Positions 26,722 through 35,791 of a stretch of DNA of 64,000 nucleotides are shown in pieces; position 1 is the stretch's first letter; each line of letters opens with the position of its first letter. The notes below the pieces were generated by a model. That model was not told the DNA's origin, searched no databases, and saw only the letters and a list, made by a program, of their open reading frames with translations. The translations under genes and the position numbers were made by a program. The DNA comes from RDYZ01 sp964518905 (GTDB lineage Bacteria; Cyanobacteriota; Cyanobacteriia; Cyanobacteriales; Geitlerinemataceae). The stretch is taken from assembly GCA_964518905.1 (NCBI GenBank), contig CAZFJL010000023.1, positions 1 through 64,000 on the forward strand, in the 5' to 3' direction.

Positions 26722-27768
26722 TTACGGCATTAGCCAATCCTCTAGCCCATAGCCGACGGCTCGATCGCGGGTTTGCAACTCCTGCGCGAGCTGTAAACCC
26801 GCATCGCGCCCGATCGCCGTCTCGAACACCGAGGAAAACACGGTGTCGATTGGGCATTCACGACAGAACGATCGCAGCCGTTGCGGCGATCCGATAATTG
26901 CCGGTTTAATCACGTAAATTCCACGCCAGCCGCTGGTCTGAGCTGTTCGCAGTTGGGCGAGGCTGGCGATCGATTCGTCGAGGGCGATCGGTGTCGCGAA
27001 TGTATGGCTCAGTCGAACGAGATCGTGCCATTGAGATGGCGGCAGGGGCTGTTCGATAAATTCGATCGTCGGTTTATCCGGTTTTGACGGCTGATTAATC
27101 CGATCGCCAGTCTCTAGCCAACGAACAGCTTGCTCGACACTCAGCCCACCGTTCGCATCGAGACGCAGTTTTGACCCGGCGGGTAGTCGTTCTAGTAATG
27201 CTTGAAAAATCTTGAATTCGTGGTCGATCGAGGTCGTGCCGATCTTCCATTTATACGTATGACGGTCGGTATGATCCCTGAGAGGCTTGGGGTCTCGCAC
27301 TAAGGTATCGATCGCCGCGAGGCTGGCGTGACCGGCGGGTAGGAGTTGGCAAATCGGGAGTGGTTCGTTCGGTTTACGTGACGGGGAGTGCGACGATCGA
27401 GCCAAGTGCAAGGCGCTACGAGCGGACTCGAAGGCGAACTGACAGGCGGGAAAGCGATCGGGGATCGCATCGATCGCGGCATCCGCGATCGTGCCGGAGC
27501 AAGATTGACAAAATTTTAGCGCCTCCGCTTGGGTTTCACTCCCAAACCACGACAGCGGCGCAATCTCGCCATATCCGACTGTACCTTCGGAACCTGACGA
27601 ATTGCTCGCGTCTCGATTCAATCCGTCTTGATCTAGTGGGCGTCGCGACGCCGCCGACGATCGCAGCTCAATAATGATCCCCTCACGCACCGACCAGACC
27701 CCGTGAGCCGTGGTCAACGGACGCCGAAACGGACGCGCATACGATCGATAGTTCAGCGAATAGTTCAT
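26722..27768 (-). CDS. menC: o-succinylbenzoate synthase
   Basis: The protein has 348 residues from the ATG at 27768 (MNYSLNYRSYARPFRRPL). A longer open frame would overlap the LysR gene and adds unconserved residues. It belongs to the enolase superfamily. The general base Lys is in YKWKIG near 175, the metal ligands are Asp in LRLDANGG, Glu in FIEQPLPP and Asp in ALDES, and the second catalytic Lys is in VIKPAIIG near 290. MenC dehydrates SHCHC to o-succinylbenzoate on the way to phylloquinone of photosystem I. It follows the LysR gene by 22 bp on the same strand, an odd pairing that may just be co-orientation. Confidence 0.92.
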   Translation of the reverse strand: MNYSLNYRSYARPFRRPLTTAHGVWSVREGIIIELRSSAASRRPLDQDGLNRDASNSSGSEGTVGYGEIAPLSWFGSETQAEALKFCQSCSGTIADAAIDAIPDRFPACQFAFESARSALHLARSSHSPSRKPNEPLPICQLLPAGHASLAAIDTLVRDPKPLRDHTDRHTYKWKIGTTSIDHEFKIFQALLERLPAGSKLRLDANGGLSVEQAVRWLETGDRINQPSKPDKPTIEFIEQPLPPSQWHDLVRLSHTFATPIALDESIASLAQLRTAQTSGWRGIYVIKPAIIGSPQRLRSFCRECPIDTVFSSVFETAIGRDAGLQLAQELQTRDRAVGYGLEDWLMP

Positions 27769-27790
27769 TGAGTGGATCACGATCGCCAAA

Positions 27791-28702
27791 TCATGACACC
27801 GGAACCAGTCGCATCGCGAGCAACTGATCGCGGAACGACTTCGCCACGATCGAGAGCTGTTTACCATGCAGGTGCGCCACATACCACTGTCCCGGAATCG
27901 GGAAATGGGTCACCTCAAGCTGCACCAAATCGGGATGCATCGTCGCCGACTCCAAACAGTGGCGCGACAGAATCGTCACCCCGAGGCCACCGGCCACTGC
28001 CTGAGCGATCGCCTCATTGCTGCTCAACTCCAGGCGCACGCAAACATTGCTGATCCCGTGCTTGGCAAAATGCCGCTCGATCGCCCGCCGCGTCCCCGAA
28101 CCCGCCTCGCGCATCACAAATTCCGCCTCTGCGAGCTTGCGGATCGGCAGCTTCGTCCCGGCTGAACGCTGGGCGAGTGGATGCGATCGAGACGTGACCA
28201 CCACCAGAGAATTATCAATAAATGGCTCTAGCTCCAGATCAATATGAGACGGCGGATGACTGATGATATAAAGATCGTCGTGATTATCTTCCATACGCTC
28301 AATCAGGCGGGCATGGTTGGTGACTTGCAGTGAGACATCCACATCGGGATAGGTCTGACAAAATTCGCCCAGCAAGCGTGGCACGATGTACTGCGCAGTC
28401 GTGACCACCGCAATCTGGAGCTTGCCGCGTTTCTTGCCCTGAAAGTCATCGATCATCATCTGGAAGCGATCGAGGCTGTCGAACATCTCCCGGCTCGATG
28501 CCAACAACGCTTCCCCCGCTTCCGTCAGAAACAGCCTGCGGCCAATCTGCTCGAACAACGGCAAGCCAACCGTTTGAGCCAACTGCTTAATCTGGCCGGA
28601 AACCGTCGGCTGTGAAATCGACAAATGCTCCGCCGCGCGGGTAAAACTTCCCCGGTGAGCCACTTCACAAAACACTTCTAACTGATGTAGCGTGGGACGC
28701 AC
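27791..28702 (-). CDS. LysR-type regulator, CmpR/RbcR/NdhR-like
   Basis: The protein has 303 residues from the GTG at 28702, which has AAGGAG nine bases upstream and gives the typical opening RPTLHQLEVFCEVA. A TTG at 28747 would add fifteen. The winged helix-turn-helix reads SFTRAAEHLSISQPTVSGQIKQL (residues about 18-40). The effector domain has GVVSTA-like AVVTTAQYIVPRLL and DDLYIISHPPSH, as in regulators of carbon-assimilation genes that sense 2-phosphoglycolate, RuBP or 2-oxoglutarate. The gene is divergent from bicA with 236 bp between starts. It therefore probably controls bicA, and an imperfect dyad lies in between. Confidence 0.9.
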   Translation of the reverse strand: MRPTLHQLEVFCEVAHRGSFTRAAEHLSISQPTVSGQIKQLAQTVGLPLFEQIGRRLFLTEAGEALLASSREMFDSLDRFQMMIDDFQGKKRGKLQIAVVTTAQYIVPRLLGEFCQTYPDVDVSLQVTNHARLIERMEDNHDDLYIISHPPSHIDLELEPFIDNSLVVVTSRSHPLAQRSAGTKLPIRKLAEAEFVMREAGSGTRRAIERHFAKHGISNVCVRLELSSNEAIAQAVAGGLGVTILSRHCLESATMHPDLVQLEVTHFPIPGQWYVAHLHGKQLSIVAKSFRDQLLAMRLVPVS

Positions 28703-28804
28703 GTCCTCAATCTCCTTAATCGAAGTTTGATCGTCAAACTGGATCAACTCACCGCGATCTCCTGAAACAGGCGATCGCTTCTGACCCTAACCGATGCTTA
28801 GGCT

Positions 28805-28834
28805 GTGATTGTTTAAGTTTTTCTAAACGATCAC
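28805..28834. promoter_or_regulatory. Dyad in the LysR-bicA intergenic region
   Basis: GTGATTGTTTA and TAAACGATCAC are complementary except for one position, around the 8-bp spacer AGTTTTTC. It lies about midway between the two divergent starts, as expected for a LysR recognition site. A smaller dyad, ATAGT-TATAAG-ACTAT, lies about 45 bp downstream. Confidence 0.5.
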
Positions 28835-28938
28835 CTTTAAAAAGCACTTAACCGGATGAACTAAATGTTAATCTTTTCATAGTTATAAGACTATCATTTT
28901 TCTTTTTTTATCGTCTTGAACCAATACGAACAACCGTT

Positions 28939-30669
28939 ATGATCCGAGCCTCAAGTATTTTTAATCGCATGAATACCCGCAACTTGCGGGGCGATATTTT
29001 TGGTGGTGTCACTGCCGCGATCGTCTCCTTACCAATGGCACTAGCCTTTGGGGTCGCAACCGGAGTTGGCGCCGAAGCCGGACTCTACGGAGCGGTGTGC
29101 ATCGGGTTAGTCGCGGCGCTCTTTGGCGGTACACCGACGCTAATTTCCGAGCCGACGGGACCGATGACAGTTGTCATGACGGCGATCGTCATGAGTCTCA
29201 CGGCGCTCTATCCCGACGATCCCGGTATTGCACTCTCCCTCGCCTTCACGACCGTGATGATTGCCGGAGGCTTTCAAATTCTCTTTGGGTTACTACGTCT
29301 CGGTCAGTACGTGACGATGATGCCCTACACCGTGATCTCGGGCTTTATGTCCGGGATCGGGGCTATTCTGCTCGTGATTCAGCTCCCGCCCCTGCTCGGT
29401 CACCCGGCGGCCAAAGGCGGAATTTTGGCAAATATCCAAGCGTTACCCGAGTTTGTCTCGACGGTGAACATCCCAGAACTAGCGCTAGGAGTCGGTACAA
29501 TTTTGGTGATCGTCTTCATGCCGTCGGCATGGCGTCGCTGGTGTCCGCCGCAGTTGCTCGCACTTGTCGCCGGAACCATTATTTCGACCACGCTATTTGG
29601 TGATGTAGAGATTCGCCGCATTGGTGAAATTCCCCTTGGTGTGCCGACCCTGCACATGCCCATCATAGAACCGAGCCTGCTTCGCAAGATGTTGGTGGAC
29701 GGTGCAGTTTTGGGTTTGTTGGGCTGTATTGATGCACTGCTGACATCAACGGTAGCCGATAGCCTGACACGGACACAGCACAATTCGGATAAAGAACTGA
29801 TCGGTCAAGGTCTTGGGAATATTTTCTCTGGAATCTGCGGCGGTTTGCCCGGTGCTGGCGCGACGATGGGTACGGTGGTGAATATTCAAACCGGTGGTCG
29901 TACGGCAGTGTCGGGGATCACTCGCGCACTGGTGTTGCTGACGGTGGTGTTGTGGATTGGTCCGCTACTGACGAATGTGCCGCTGGCGGTGCTGGCCGGT
30001 ATTGCGATCAAGGTCGGTTTTGACATCATTGACTGGAACTTCCTCAAGCGCATTCACCAGGTTTCGATCAAGGGTGCAGCGATCACCTATCTGGTCATTA
30101 TTTTGACGGTGTTCGTTGATCTGATTGCAGCCGTGGGGATCGGGGTATTTATTGCCAACGTACTGACGATCAGCCGTCTGACAGCACTACGATCGAAGGA
30201 AGTCCGGACGATCCAGGCCATTACTGACGTCGATGATGCGATCGCCTTTAGCGATACAGAAAAAGCACTCCTTGAACGTACCGAAGGTCACATCCTGCTG
30301 TTTCACCTCAGCGGCCCGATGATTTTTGGTGTAGCCAAAGCGATCGCTCGTGAACACAACGCGATCGACAATTACGAAGTCCTGATGCTTGACCTGAGCG
30401 ATGTACCTTGGCTCGGTGTCACGTCGGCCATGGCGCTCGAATCTGCGGTCAAAGAAGCCTGGGAACTCGGACGCCGGATTTACATTGTAGGTGCGACGGA
30501 TGCTGTCCGGAAGCGCTTGAGTAAACTTCAGGTGGGAACGCTTGTATCGGAAGATTGCTGGCTGATGAGCCGTCAGTCGGCACTCGAAGCTGCTAACGTT
30601 TGGATGGTAGAAAACGGTCACCTGACAGCGGAACAGCTCAGTGAAGGCCGGACATCGCCTCTCTCATAG
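28939..30669 (+). CDS. bicA: BicA-type SulP bicarbonate transporter
   Basis: The 576-residue protein matches BicA along its whole length: LRGDIFGGVTAAIVSLPMAL at the start of the first helices, GGTPTLISEPTGPMTVV in the substrate site region, YTVISGFMSGIG, and AVLGLLGCIDALLTS. A cytoplasmic STAS domain follows (residues about 440-560, with LSGPMIFGVAKAIAREHNAI). BicA is a Na+-dependent, medium-affinity, high-flux bicarbonate importer in the plasma membrane and part of the CO2-concentrating mechanism. The divergent LysR gene is its likely regulator, and a Na+/H+ antiporter gene follows, which would restore the Na+ gradient. Confidence 0.94.
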   Translation: MIRASSIFNRMNTRNLRGDIFGGVTAAIVSLPMALAFGVATGVGAEAGLYGAVCIGLVAALFGGTPTLISEPTGPMTVVMTAIVMSLTALYPDDPGIALSLAFTTVMIAGGFQILFGLLRLGQYVTMMPYTVISGFMSGIGAILLVIQLPPLLGHPAAKGGILANIQALPEFVSTVNIPELALGVGTILVIVFMPSAWRRWCPPQLLALVAGTIISTTLFGDVEIRRIGEIPLGVPTLHMPIIEPSLLRKMLVDGAVLGLLGCIDALLTSTVADSLTRTQHNSDKELIGQGLGNIFSGICGGLPGAGATMGTVVNIQTGGRTAVSGITRALVLLTVVLWIGPLLTNVPLAVLAGIAIKVGFDIIDWNFLKRIHQVSIKGAAITYLVIILTVFVDLIAAVGIGVFIANVLTISRLTALRSKEVRTIQAITDVDDAIAFSDTEKALLERTEGHILLFHLSGPMIFGVAKAIAREHNAIDNYEVLMLDLSDVPWLGVTSAMALESAVKEAWELGRRIYIVGATDAVRKRLSKLQVGTLVSEDCWLMSRQSALEAANVWMVENGHLTAEQLSEGRTSPLS

Positions 30670-30743
30670 TTCTGATTACTCATCGTTCCGAAATTGAGTT
30701 GAACCTCCAACGCGGTATGCGTTAAATCAGGTTGACTGGTTGT

Positions 30744-30775
30744 CAAAAGAGACGTTGTTTACAGCGTCTCTTTTG
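30744..30775 (+). terminator. Terminator downstream of bicA
   Basis: CAAAAGAGACG and CGTCTCTTTTG form an 11-bp stem around TTGTTTACAG, 75 bp after the bicA stop. Confidence 0.75.
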
Positions 30776-30808
30776 CTGTGAATAGGTCTCTATCTCGCTG
30801 GCTTGTTG

Positions 30809-30924
30809 TATAGCAGAAACCGATCGTGTTAGGACGCTCTTGTTTAAGCCGAAAACCGCACTTCGACTCCGCTCAGTGCTCTCAGCTTTTTTTGTACGTC
30901 CTAACTAAATCGGTTTTTGCTATA
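30809..30924. mobile_element. 116-bp MITE, copy 1
   Basis: The ends TATAGCAGAAACCGAT and ATCGGTTTTTGCTATA are inverted repeats with one mismatch, and GTTAGGACG/CGTCCTAAC extends the pairing inward. TA is present at both ends, as with IS630/Tc1-type elements. A second copy (40844-40959) has the same length and, by eye, differs at a single base. No coding capacity. Confidence 0.92.
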
Positions 30925-30972
30925 TCACTCTTCCCCTTCCTTTTGTGGGTTTATCCCTCGGGAGATTTCGCG

Positions 30973-33027
30973 ATGCTGTTAGACAGCCCTTTGACATCGT
31001 TTACGATTCTGCTGTTGGTTTCGTTGATTGTGCCGCCGCTATTTGAGAAGCTGCGGTTACCAGGGTCGGTAGGGCTACTCGTTGCCGGTTTGGCCTTGGG
31101 AGCCGAGGGTTTGGGCTGGCTGGATGCCCAAAGCGACACGATGAAGTTGCTCTCGGATATCGGCAAGATTTATCTGATGTTTGTGGCGGGTCTGGAAATC
31201 AATCTGGCGGATTTTCGCCGCAAGCAAAACCAGGCGCTGGGGTTTGGTGTCCTGACGTTTTTGGTTCCGCTGATTGTAGGCACGACGATCGGGCTTGTCT
31301 TTCAGATGAGCTGGCTGACGTCGATTTTGATCGGCTCGCTGCTGGCCTCGCATACGCTGCTGGGCTACCCGATCGCGACCCGGCTAGGCGTCGCACGCAA
31401 CGAAGCGGTAACGGTAACGGTGGGGGCAACCATTTTTACCGATATTGCAGCGCTGCTGGTGTTGGCGGTGTGTTTATCGGTCAATAGCGGCGAGTTTTCC
31501 GTCAGCAGTTTAATCGGCAAGTTAATCGCGCTGGGTCTCTACGCGGCGATCGTCTTGTTTGGTCTCGACACCCTCGGCAAGGAGTATTTTCGCCGAACCG
31601 GCAACGAGGAAAGCAATCAGTTTCTATTTGTACTGCTGGCGGTGTTTTTGGCGTCGGTGGGAGCGCAACTGCTGGAGACGGAATCGATTATCGGTGCGTT
31701 TCTGGCGGGTTTGGCCGTCAATGACGTGGTGGGTCGTAGCCCCGTCGAAGAAAAAATCGAGTTTGTTGGGGGGACACTGTTTATCCCATTTTTCTTTATC
31801 AATATCGGCGTTCTGCTTGATCTCAAGGGCTTTACCGAAGCATTAACCGAAGAGCTAATGTTTACGGTGACGCTGGTGTTGGGCTTGTTGGTCAGTAAGT
31901 TCTTGGCAACACTGGTGGCGAAGGTGGCGTTTCGCTATACCTGGACAGAAATGGGGCTAATGTGGTCGCTGTCGATTCCGCAGGTGGCGGCTACGCTGGC
32001 GGCGGCATTTGCGGCGCTGGGTGCTGGAGTGATTGAGCCGAAGGTGTTTAATGCGGTGATCGTGATGATGGTGGTGACGTCGGTGTTGGGGCCGATCGCA
32101 ACGGCGCATTATGGCGGCAAATTGGCGTCGGTCACCTCGGCGGCGGATCTACCGATCGCAACCGAGGAATCCTGCTTGCTGTCAAATCGCCCAGTGACGG
32201 CGATCGTAGCGCTCAAAAATCCGAGTCATGCGGACTATCTCAGCCTCTTGGGGATCGCCCTAGCGCGATCGGGGACGCTCGTACCAGTGGCGGTAACGGT
32301 GGCGAATACGCCGCTCTCGAATGCGATCGTACAGCACACGCTGATGCGCGATCGGCAGTTGCTCGATCGCGTGGAAGAACTCGGACAAGCCTATGAGCTA
32401 ACAATCCGGCGGGTGTCGCGCCTTGAACGTGACGCGGCGACGGGGATCACCCATGCGGCCTACGAGTACAACGCGGATTGGATCGTCATTGGCTGGCATG
32501 AGACGACGAGCGTATCGGCGCGACTGATGGGAAATACGGCGGATGCGCTGCTGTGGTCAACGCCGTGTCCGGTGGCGATCGCGGCGTTGCAAGCCGACCC
32601 GCGCGAGTTTAAGATGGTGGTCGTGGCGCTGGAAAATCTGGCGGCAGCGGCGATCGAATCGGTACGGTTTGGCCAAACGATCGCGGAGTTTTCCGGAGCG
32701 GAGCTGGCGATCATCTATATCTGCGCGACGGTTCCGATCCCAGAAATCCTACAGGCATTTGAAGCGGCGCTAGAGTCGATCGGGCTGGAGGCAAAAGTTC
32801 TCGTCTCCGTGACCGATCGGCCCGATGTGGCGATTTTGGAGGTATCGAACCGCCATGATCTAACCGTGATTCGGAGCCATCGGTTCCGGACGGCGGGGGG
32901 ACTGAGTGTGCAGGATGATCTGCGGGATGTGATGCGCTTAAGCACGGGATCGATCGTGGCGATCAGTGTGCCGGAGGAAGGACGCGATCCGGCGATCGGC
33001 GACACGCTATCGGGGTTGATGTTCTAG
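30973..33027 (+). CDS. CPA2-type Na+/H+ antiporter with C-terminal Usp-like region
   Basis: I start the 684-residue protein at the ATG at 30973, with GGAGA eight bases upstream. The open frame extends back through the 116-bp MITE, but that part is not coding. Residues about 1-420 form some twelve membrane helices of the Na_H exchanger type (LRLPGSVGLLVAGLALG, IGKIYLMFVAGLEINL, GATIFTDIAALLVLA, ESIIGAFLAGLAVND). Residues about 440-680 are cytoplasmic and look like tandem universal-stress domains. It probably extrudes Na+ in exchange for H+. Its position behind bicA suggests it supports Na+-driven bicarbonate uptake. Confidence 0.88.
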   Translation: MLLDSPLTSFTILLLVSLIVPPLFEKLRLPGSVGLLVAGLALGAEGLGWLDAQSDTMKLLSDIGKIYLMFVAGLEINLADFRRKQNQALGFGVLTFLVPLIVGTTIGLVFQMSWLTSILIGSLLASHTLLGYPIATRLGVARNEAVTVTVGATIFTDIAALLVLAVCLSVNSGEFSVSSLIGKLIALGLYAAIVLFGLDTLGKEYFRRTGNEESNQFLFVLLAVFLASVGAQLLETESIIGAFLAGLAVNDVVGRSPVEEKIEFVGGTLFIPFFFINIGVLLDLKGFTEALTEELMFTVTLVLGLLVSKFLATLVAKVAFRYTWTEMGLMWSLSIPQVAATLAAAFAALGAGVIEPKVFNAVIVMMVVTSVLGPIATAHYGGKLASVTSAADLPIATEESCLLSNRPVTAIVALKNPSHADYLSLLGIALARSGTLVPVAVTVANTPLSNAIVQHTLMRDRQLLDRVEELGQAYELTIRRVSRLERDAATGITHAAYEYNADWIVIGWHETTSVSARLMGNTADALLWSTPCPVAIAALQADPREFKMVVVALENLAAAAIESVRFGQTIAEFSGAELAIIYICATVPIPEILQAFEAALESIGLEAKVLVSVTDRPDVAILEVSNRHDLTVIRSHRFRTAGGLSVQDDLRDVMRLSTGSIVAISVPEEGRDPAIGDTLSGLMF

Positions 33028-33052
33028 AAGAAGTTGCGACTCCATCAACCAA

Positions 33053-33098
33053 ATAGCCACAAAAAAGCGGCATTTAAACGCCGCTTTTTTGTGGCTAT
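33053..33098 (+). terminator. Strong rho-independent terminator of the antiporter gene
   Basis: ATAGCCACAAAAAAGCGGC and its exact complement form a 19-bp perfect stem around ATTTAAAC. The GCGGC/GCCGC core with A and T tracts makes it potentially bidirectional. Confidence 0.9.
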
Positions 33099-33152
33099 GA
33101 TCAACGCTCAAGCTTTAAAACCACAAGTCTCAAAGACTCAGACCAATCAGGC

Positions 33153-33374
33153 TCAGATCGACAGGCTCGACTGGCGCGAAACGTACTTTTCCGCTTCAGC
33201 CTGCGTATCCTGCAACAGTTGAGTGCGTGTATCACCCGTCGTGTTTAAATTCGGGACTAATTTTCGTGCCTGTAGCGTCATGTGGAGTTGGAGGTCGGCG
33301 ACGTAGTCACCCATTTCCTCGTGTGACGGACTGAGGTTCGCTTGTCGTTGTAGGCTCAACGGTTCTATCTCCAA
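33153..33374 (-). CDS. Small hypothetical protein
   Basis: This is a 73-residue frame from a TTG at 33374; no ATG or GTG lies upstream in frame nearby, so the start is uncertain. The sequence is soluble and protein-like, rich in Leu, Gln and Glu, with LSPSHEEMGDYVADLQLHM and ARKLVPNLNTTGDTRTQLL suggesting two amphipathic helices. I do not recognise a family. It converges with the antiporter gene, whose terminator lies between them. Confidence 0.5.
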   Translation of the reverse strand: MEIEPLSLQRQANLSPSHEEMGDYVADLQLHMTLQARKLVPNLNTTGDTRTQLLQDTQAEAEKYVSRQSSLSI

Positions 33375-33538
33375 ACGGATGATGTGTTGCGGTGGTCTCT
33401 AGGCGCAAATTTAGCATAGGTTTGCGCCAGAAAAAGGGGGCTGAAACGAAGCTTAATTAAGCTCCGATCCCAGTTCCCAACCGATCGAGGATGATCGCCT
33501 GAACTTAGCTCACATGTCAACCCAGCGAGCGATCGTCC

Positions 33539-33932
33539 CAGGGCAAACGCATACTCCCAATGAATGCCCTCATCCCCCAACCCCTTCTCCCAAAATGGGA
33601 GAAGGGGAGCAAGATTTTAAGAATCTGAAGTCCCTCTCCCGGCCTGGGCTACCGTGTATACACAAGTGTTCAAATCACTCATCTAGGTTAATTTGAGGCT
33701 CAAAGCCTCGCGACCTTAAGGCCTCCAAACCTCGAAAAATCGTGGGTTCCTCGCCGAGCTAGCCACAGACTGCTCATAACGAGAGGGTTTTAGCCTCGAT
33801 TTTCCGTGGTCTCTTGGCTCCAAGAAGGGCTGTTTTCCTTTCTCTGATAGATTTTGAGAGATGTGTATACACCGTAGCCCGGCCTGGGAGAGGGATTTAG
33901 GGTGAGGGTCTGCCGAGTATGCGTTTGCCCTG
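33539..33932. mobile_element. Non-autonomous element A with shared G/C-rich core and 10-bp target duplication
   Basis: CAGGGCAAACGCATACTC (33539-33556) and its exact complement (33915-33932) are 18-bp terminal inverted repeats. The direct repeat GCGATCGTCC abuts both ends (33529-33538 and 33933-33942), a 10-bp target duplication in a HIP1-like site. The interior carries the palindromic core also found at 47096-47238 and 59248-59388. It is interrupted by a second element at 33649-33877. No transposase. Confidence 0.92.
33649..33877. mobile_element. 229-bp non-autonomous element nested in element A, 11-bp target duplication
   Basis: The ends CTACCGTGTATACAC and GTGTATACACCGTAG are inverted repeats with one mismatch. 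CCCGGCCTGGG is directly repeated on both sides (33638-33648 and 33878-33888). Removing the insert and one repeat restores the CCCTCTCCC...GGGAGAGGG hairpin of the core, which proves the order of insertion. It has no coding capacity; the duplication length would fit an IS4-like parent, which is a guess. Confidence 0.92.
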
Positions 33933-33968
33933 GCGATCGTCCCGTCCTTGCCTGTCATCAGTTAGCCA

Positions 33969-35324
33969 TCAGGCCGAGGCGATCGCGTGCGCCTTCAGAT
34001 CCGCCGCCGTCGCGATCCGTCCAAACAGATCGTAATCATCCGCATCAACAATCAGCACCGGCACAAGCGATCCGAGCCGCGCCGATCCTTCAACATAGAC
34101 GACACCATCCACCTCCGGCGCAAACCGAGCCGATCGCCCGATCGACTCGCCCTTACGCGGATTTTCCTGCTCGATCAACACATCCACGACCTGGCCGATT
34201 TGCATCCGGTTGCGTCGCGCCGAAATCTCCTGCTGAATTGCCATCAGGCGATCGCGTCGTTCATCCATGATCTCCTGCGGCACAAAGTTTTCTTCCATCT
34301 CCGCCGCCGGGGTTCCATCTTCCGGCGAGAAGGTGAACACCCCCACATGATCAAACTCGTGGCGACGGATGAAGGCTTCGAGGTGGGCGAAATGCTCATC
34401 GGTTTCACCGGGGAAGCCGACGATGAAGGTGGTACGCATGACCGCGTCGGGCAGCTCCGCTTTGAGGCGATCGACGATGTCATCATTGATGCGCCCCTGC
34501 CACGGGCGGTTCATCGATTTGAGGATGTCCGGGTGCGAATGCTGCAACGGTAAATCCAGATAGGGCAGGACGTTGGGCGTGTCGCGAATCGCCTCGATCA
34601 CGGGCTGGGTCAGGCCGGTGGGATAGGTGTAGTGCATCCGAATCCACGGCACATCGACTTTGCCGAGGGCGTGGAGCAGCTTATCGAGCGACGGCTTACC
34701 GTAGAGATCAAGGCCGTAGTTGGTAGTGATTTGCGAGATCAAAACTAGCTCCTGGACGCCTTCAGCGGCGAGCTGTTCGGCCTCGGCGACGATCGATTCG
34801 ATCGTGCGCGATCGTTGGTCACCGCGCAGATGGGGAATAATGCAAAAGGCACAGCGATAATCGCAGCCTTCCGCGACGCGCAGGTAGGCAACCCCTTCGG
34901 TCGTGGTGCGGTAACGCGGCGTATTTTCGTCCGCAATATAGGTCGGATTCTCCGAAACTTGGCTGACACGCTCGCCGGTTTCCGCCCGTTCGATCACGTT
35001 AACGATCTGGTTATAGTCACCCGTTCCAACCACGGCCACCGCTTCGGGCAACTCATCTAAGAGTTCATCTTTAAAATGCTGCGCCATGCAGCCCGTGATC
35101 ACGATTTTTTTCTTTTGCTCGGCGAGTTCGACGAGGGTACGTACAGATTCTTCGCGAGCCGCTTGGATGAAGCTACAGGTGTTAACGATCGCATAGTCGG
35201 CGGTATCTTCATCGGTATCGACGGCGTACCCGGCCTGGACGAGGAGGCCGAGCATGTGTTCGGTATCGATCCGGTTTTTTTCGCAGCCGAGGTGGGAGAT
35301 GGCGATCGTCGGTTTATTGGTCAT
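33969..35324 (-). CDS. rimO: Ribosomal protein S12 methylthiotransferase RimO
   Basis: The 451-residue protein has an N-terminal MTTase domain with the Cys of SHLGCEKNRIDTE, NTCSFI and TGCMAQ holding one 4Fe-4S cluster. The radical-SAM domain contains EGCDYRCAFCIIP (CxxxCxxC) near 150-162, and a C-terminal TRAM domain starts near 375. The opening LGCEKN distinguishes RimO from MiaB. It methylthiolates the Asp of S12, whose gene rpsL is in the same window but not adjacent. It stands alone on the minus strand. Confidence 0.95.
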   Translation of the reverse strand: MTNKPTIAISHLGCEKNRIDTEHMLGLLVQAGYAVDTDEDTADYAIVNTCSFIQAAREESVRTLVELAEQKKKIVITGCMAQHFKDELLDELPEAVAVVGTGDYNQIVNVIERAETGERVSQVSENPTYIADENTPRYRTTTEGVAYLRVAEGCDYRCAFCIIPHLRGDQRSRTIESIVAEAEQLAAEGVQELVLISQITTNYGLDLYGKPSLDKLLHALGKVDVPWIRMHYTYPTGLTQPVIEAIRDTPNVLPYLDLPLQHSHPDILKSMNRPWQGRINDDIVDRLKAELPDAVMRTTFIVGFPGETDEHFAHLEAFIRRHEFDHVGVFTFSPEDGTPAAEMEENFVPQEIMDERRDRLMAIQQEISARRNRMQIGQVVDVLIEQENPRKGESIGRSARFAPEVDGVVYVEGSARLGSLVPVLIVDADDYDLFGRIATAADLKAHAIASA

Positions 35325-35791
35325 GAAGGAGAAATAGGGGGCGAGAAAAACGTCGAGGAAAGGTCAATGTAGCGTGTGCGACTGAATCGGGGATCGGGTG
35401 CAATGCGGTCTAATTCTCTAATTCAAAGGTTAAAGAGAGATTCCAAACGGGAAACTTCAAGCTAAATGTTGGCAATTGAACATCTATGGTGTGAATCGGG
35501 AGCGCATTCCGCCATACCCGATACGGAAAAACAGAACGGTTTTGGATGAAGATTGGAGGCGAATCAGCGGCTATCGAGCCTGCTGTCGTCTGACGAATGG
35601 GTCAGAGATTCAATGACGCTTGTTTGACCGCTTCCGGTTGAATCTGAATCTTGCGCATCGACCATAGTACACTACGAGACGATTTGCACTCGGTACTGAA
35701 ATACCACAGCGCCGATCGCGTCACCCTCGTTGTGTTCTTGCTACGATCTTAGTAACTCCTTCAACGCTCCGTTCGGAGTGAAATTTACATC
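35325..35791. other. Divergent region between rimO and the 45-residue membrane protein
   Basis: 467 bp without a supported gene. CTCCG-TT-CGGAG (35767-35778) forms a small stem that includes the GGAG ahead of the gene at 35792; otherwise nothing is recognised. Confidence 0.5.

Larger units (their letters stand above)
30670..30972. other. bicA-antiporter intergenic region
   Basis: 303 bp holding the bicA terminator (30744-30775) and a 116-bp non-autonomous element (30809-30924) that ends 48 bp before the antiporter ATG. No gene. Confidence 0.8.
33375..33968. other. Gene-free region filled by nested mobile elements
   Basis: 594 bp between the small hypothetical gene and rimO. About 415 bp of it is the nested element 33529-33942 including its target duplications. 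The open frames here cross repeat boundaries and are not genes. Confidence 0.8.

Noticed and set aside
30826..30972. N-terminal extension of the antiporter frame
   Set aside because: It is a translation of the 116-bp mobile element and its flank. The ATG at 30973 has a good ribosome-binding site and the conserved start.
33716..33958. 80-codon minus-strand frame
   Set aside because: It crosses the boundary of the 229-bp element and its target duplication, so it cannot be an ancestral gene.
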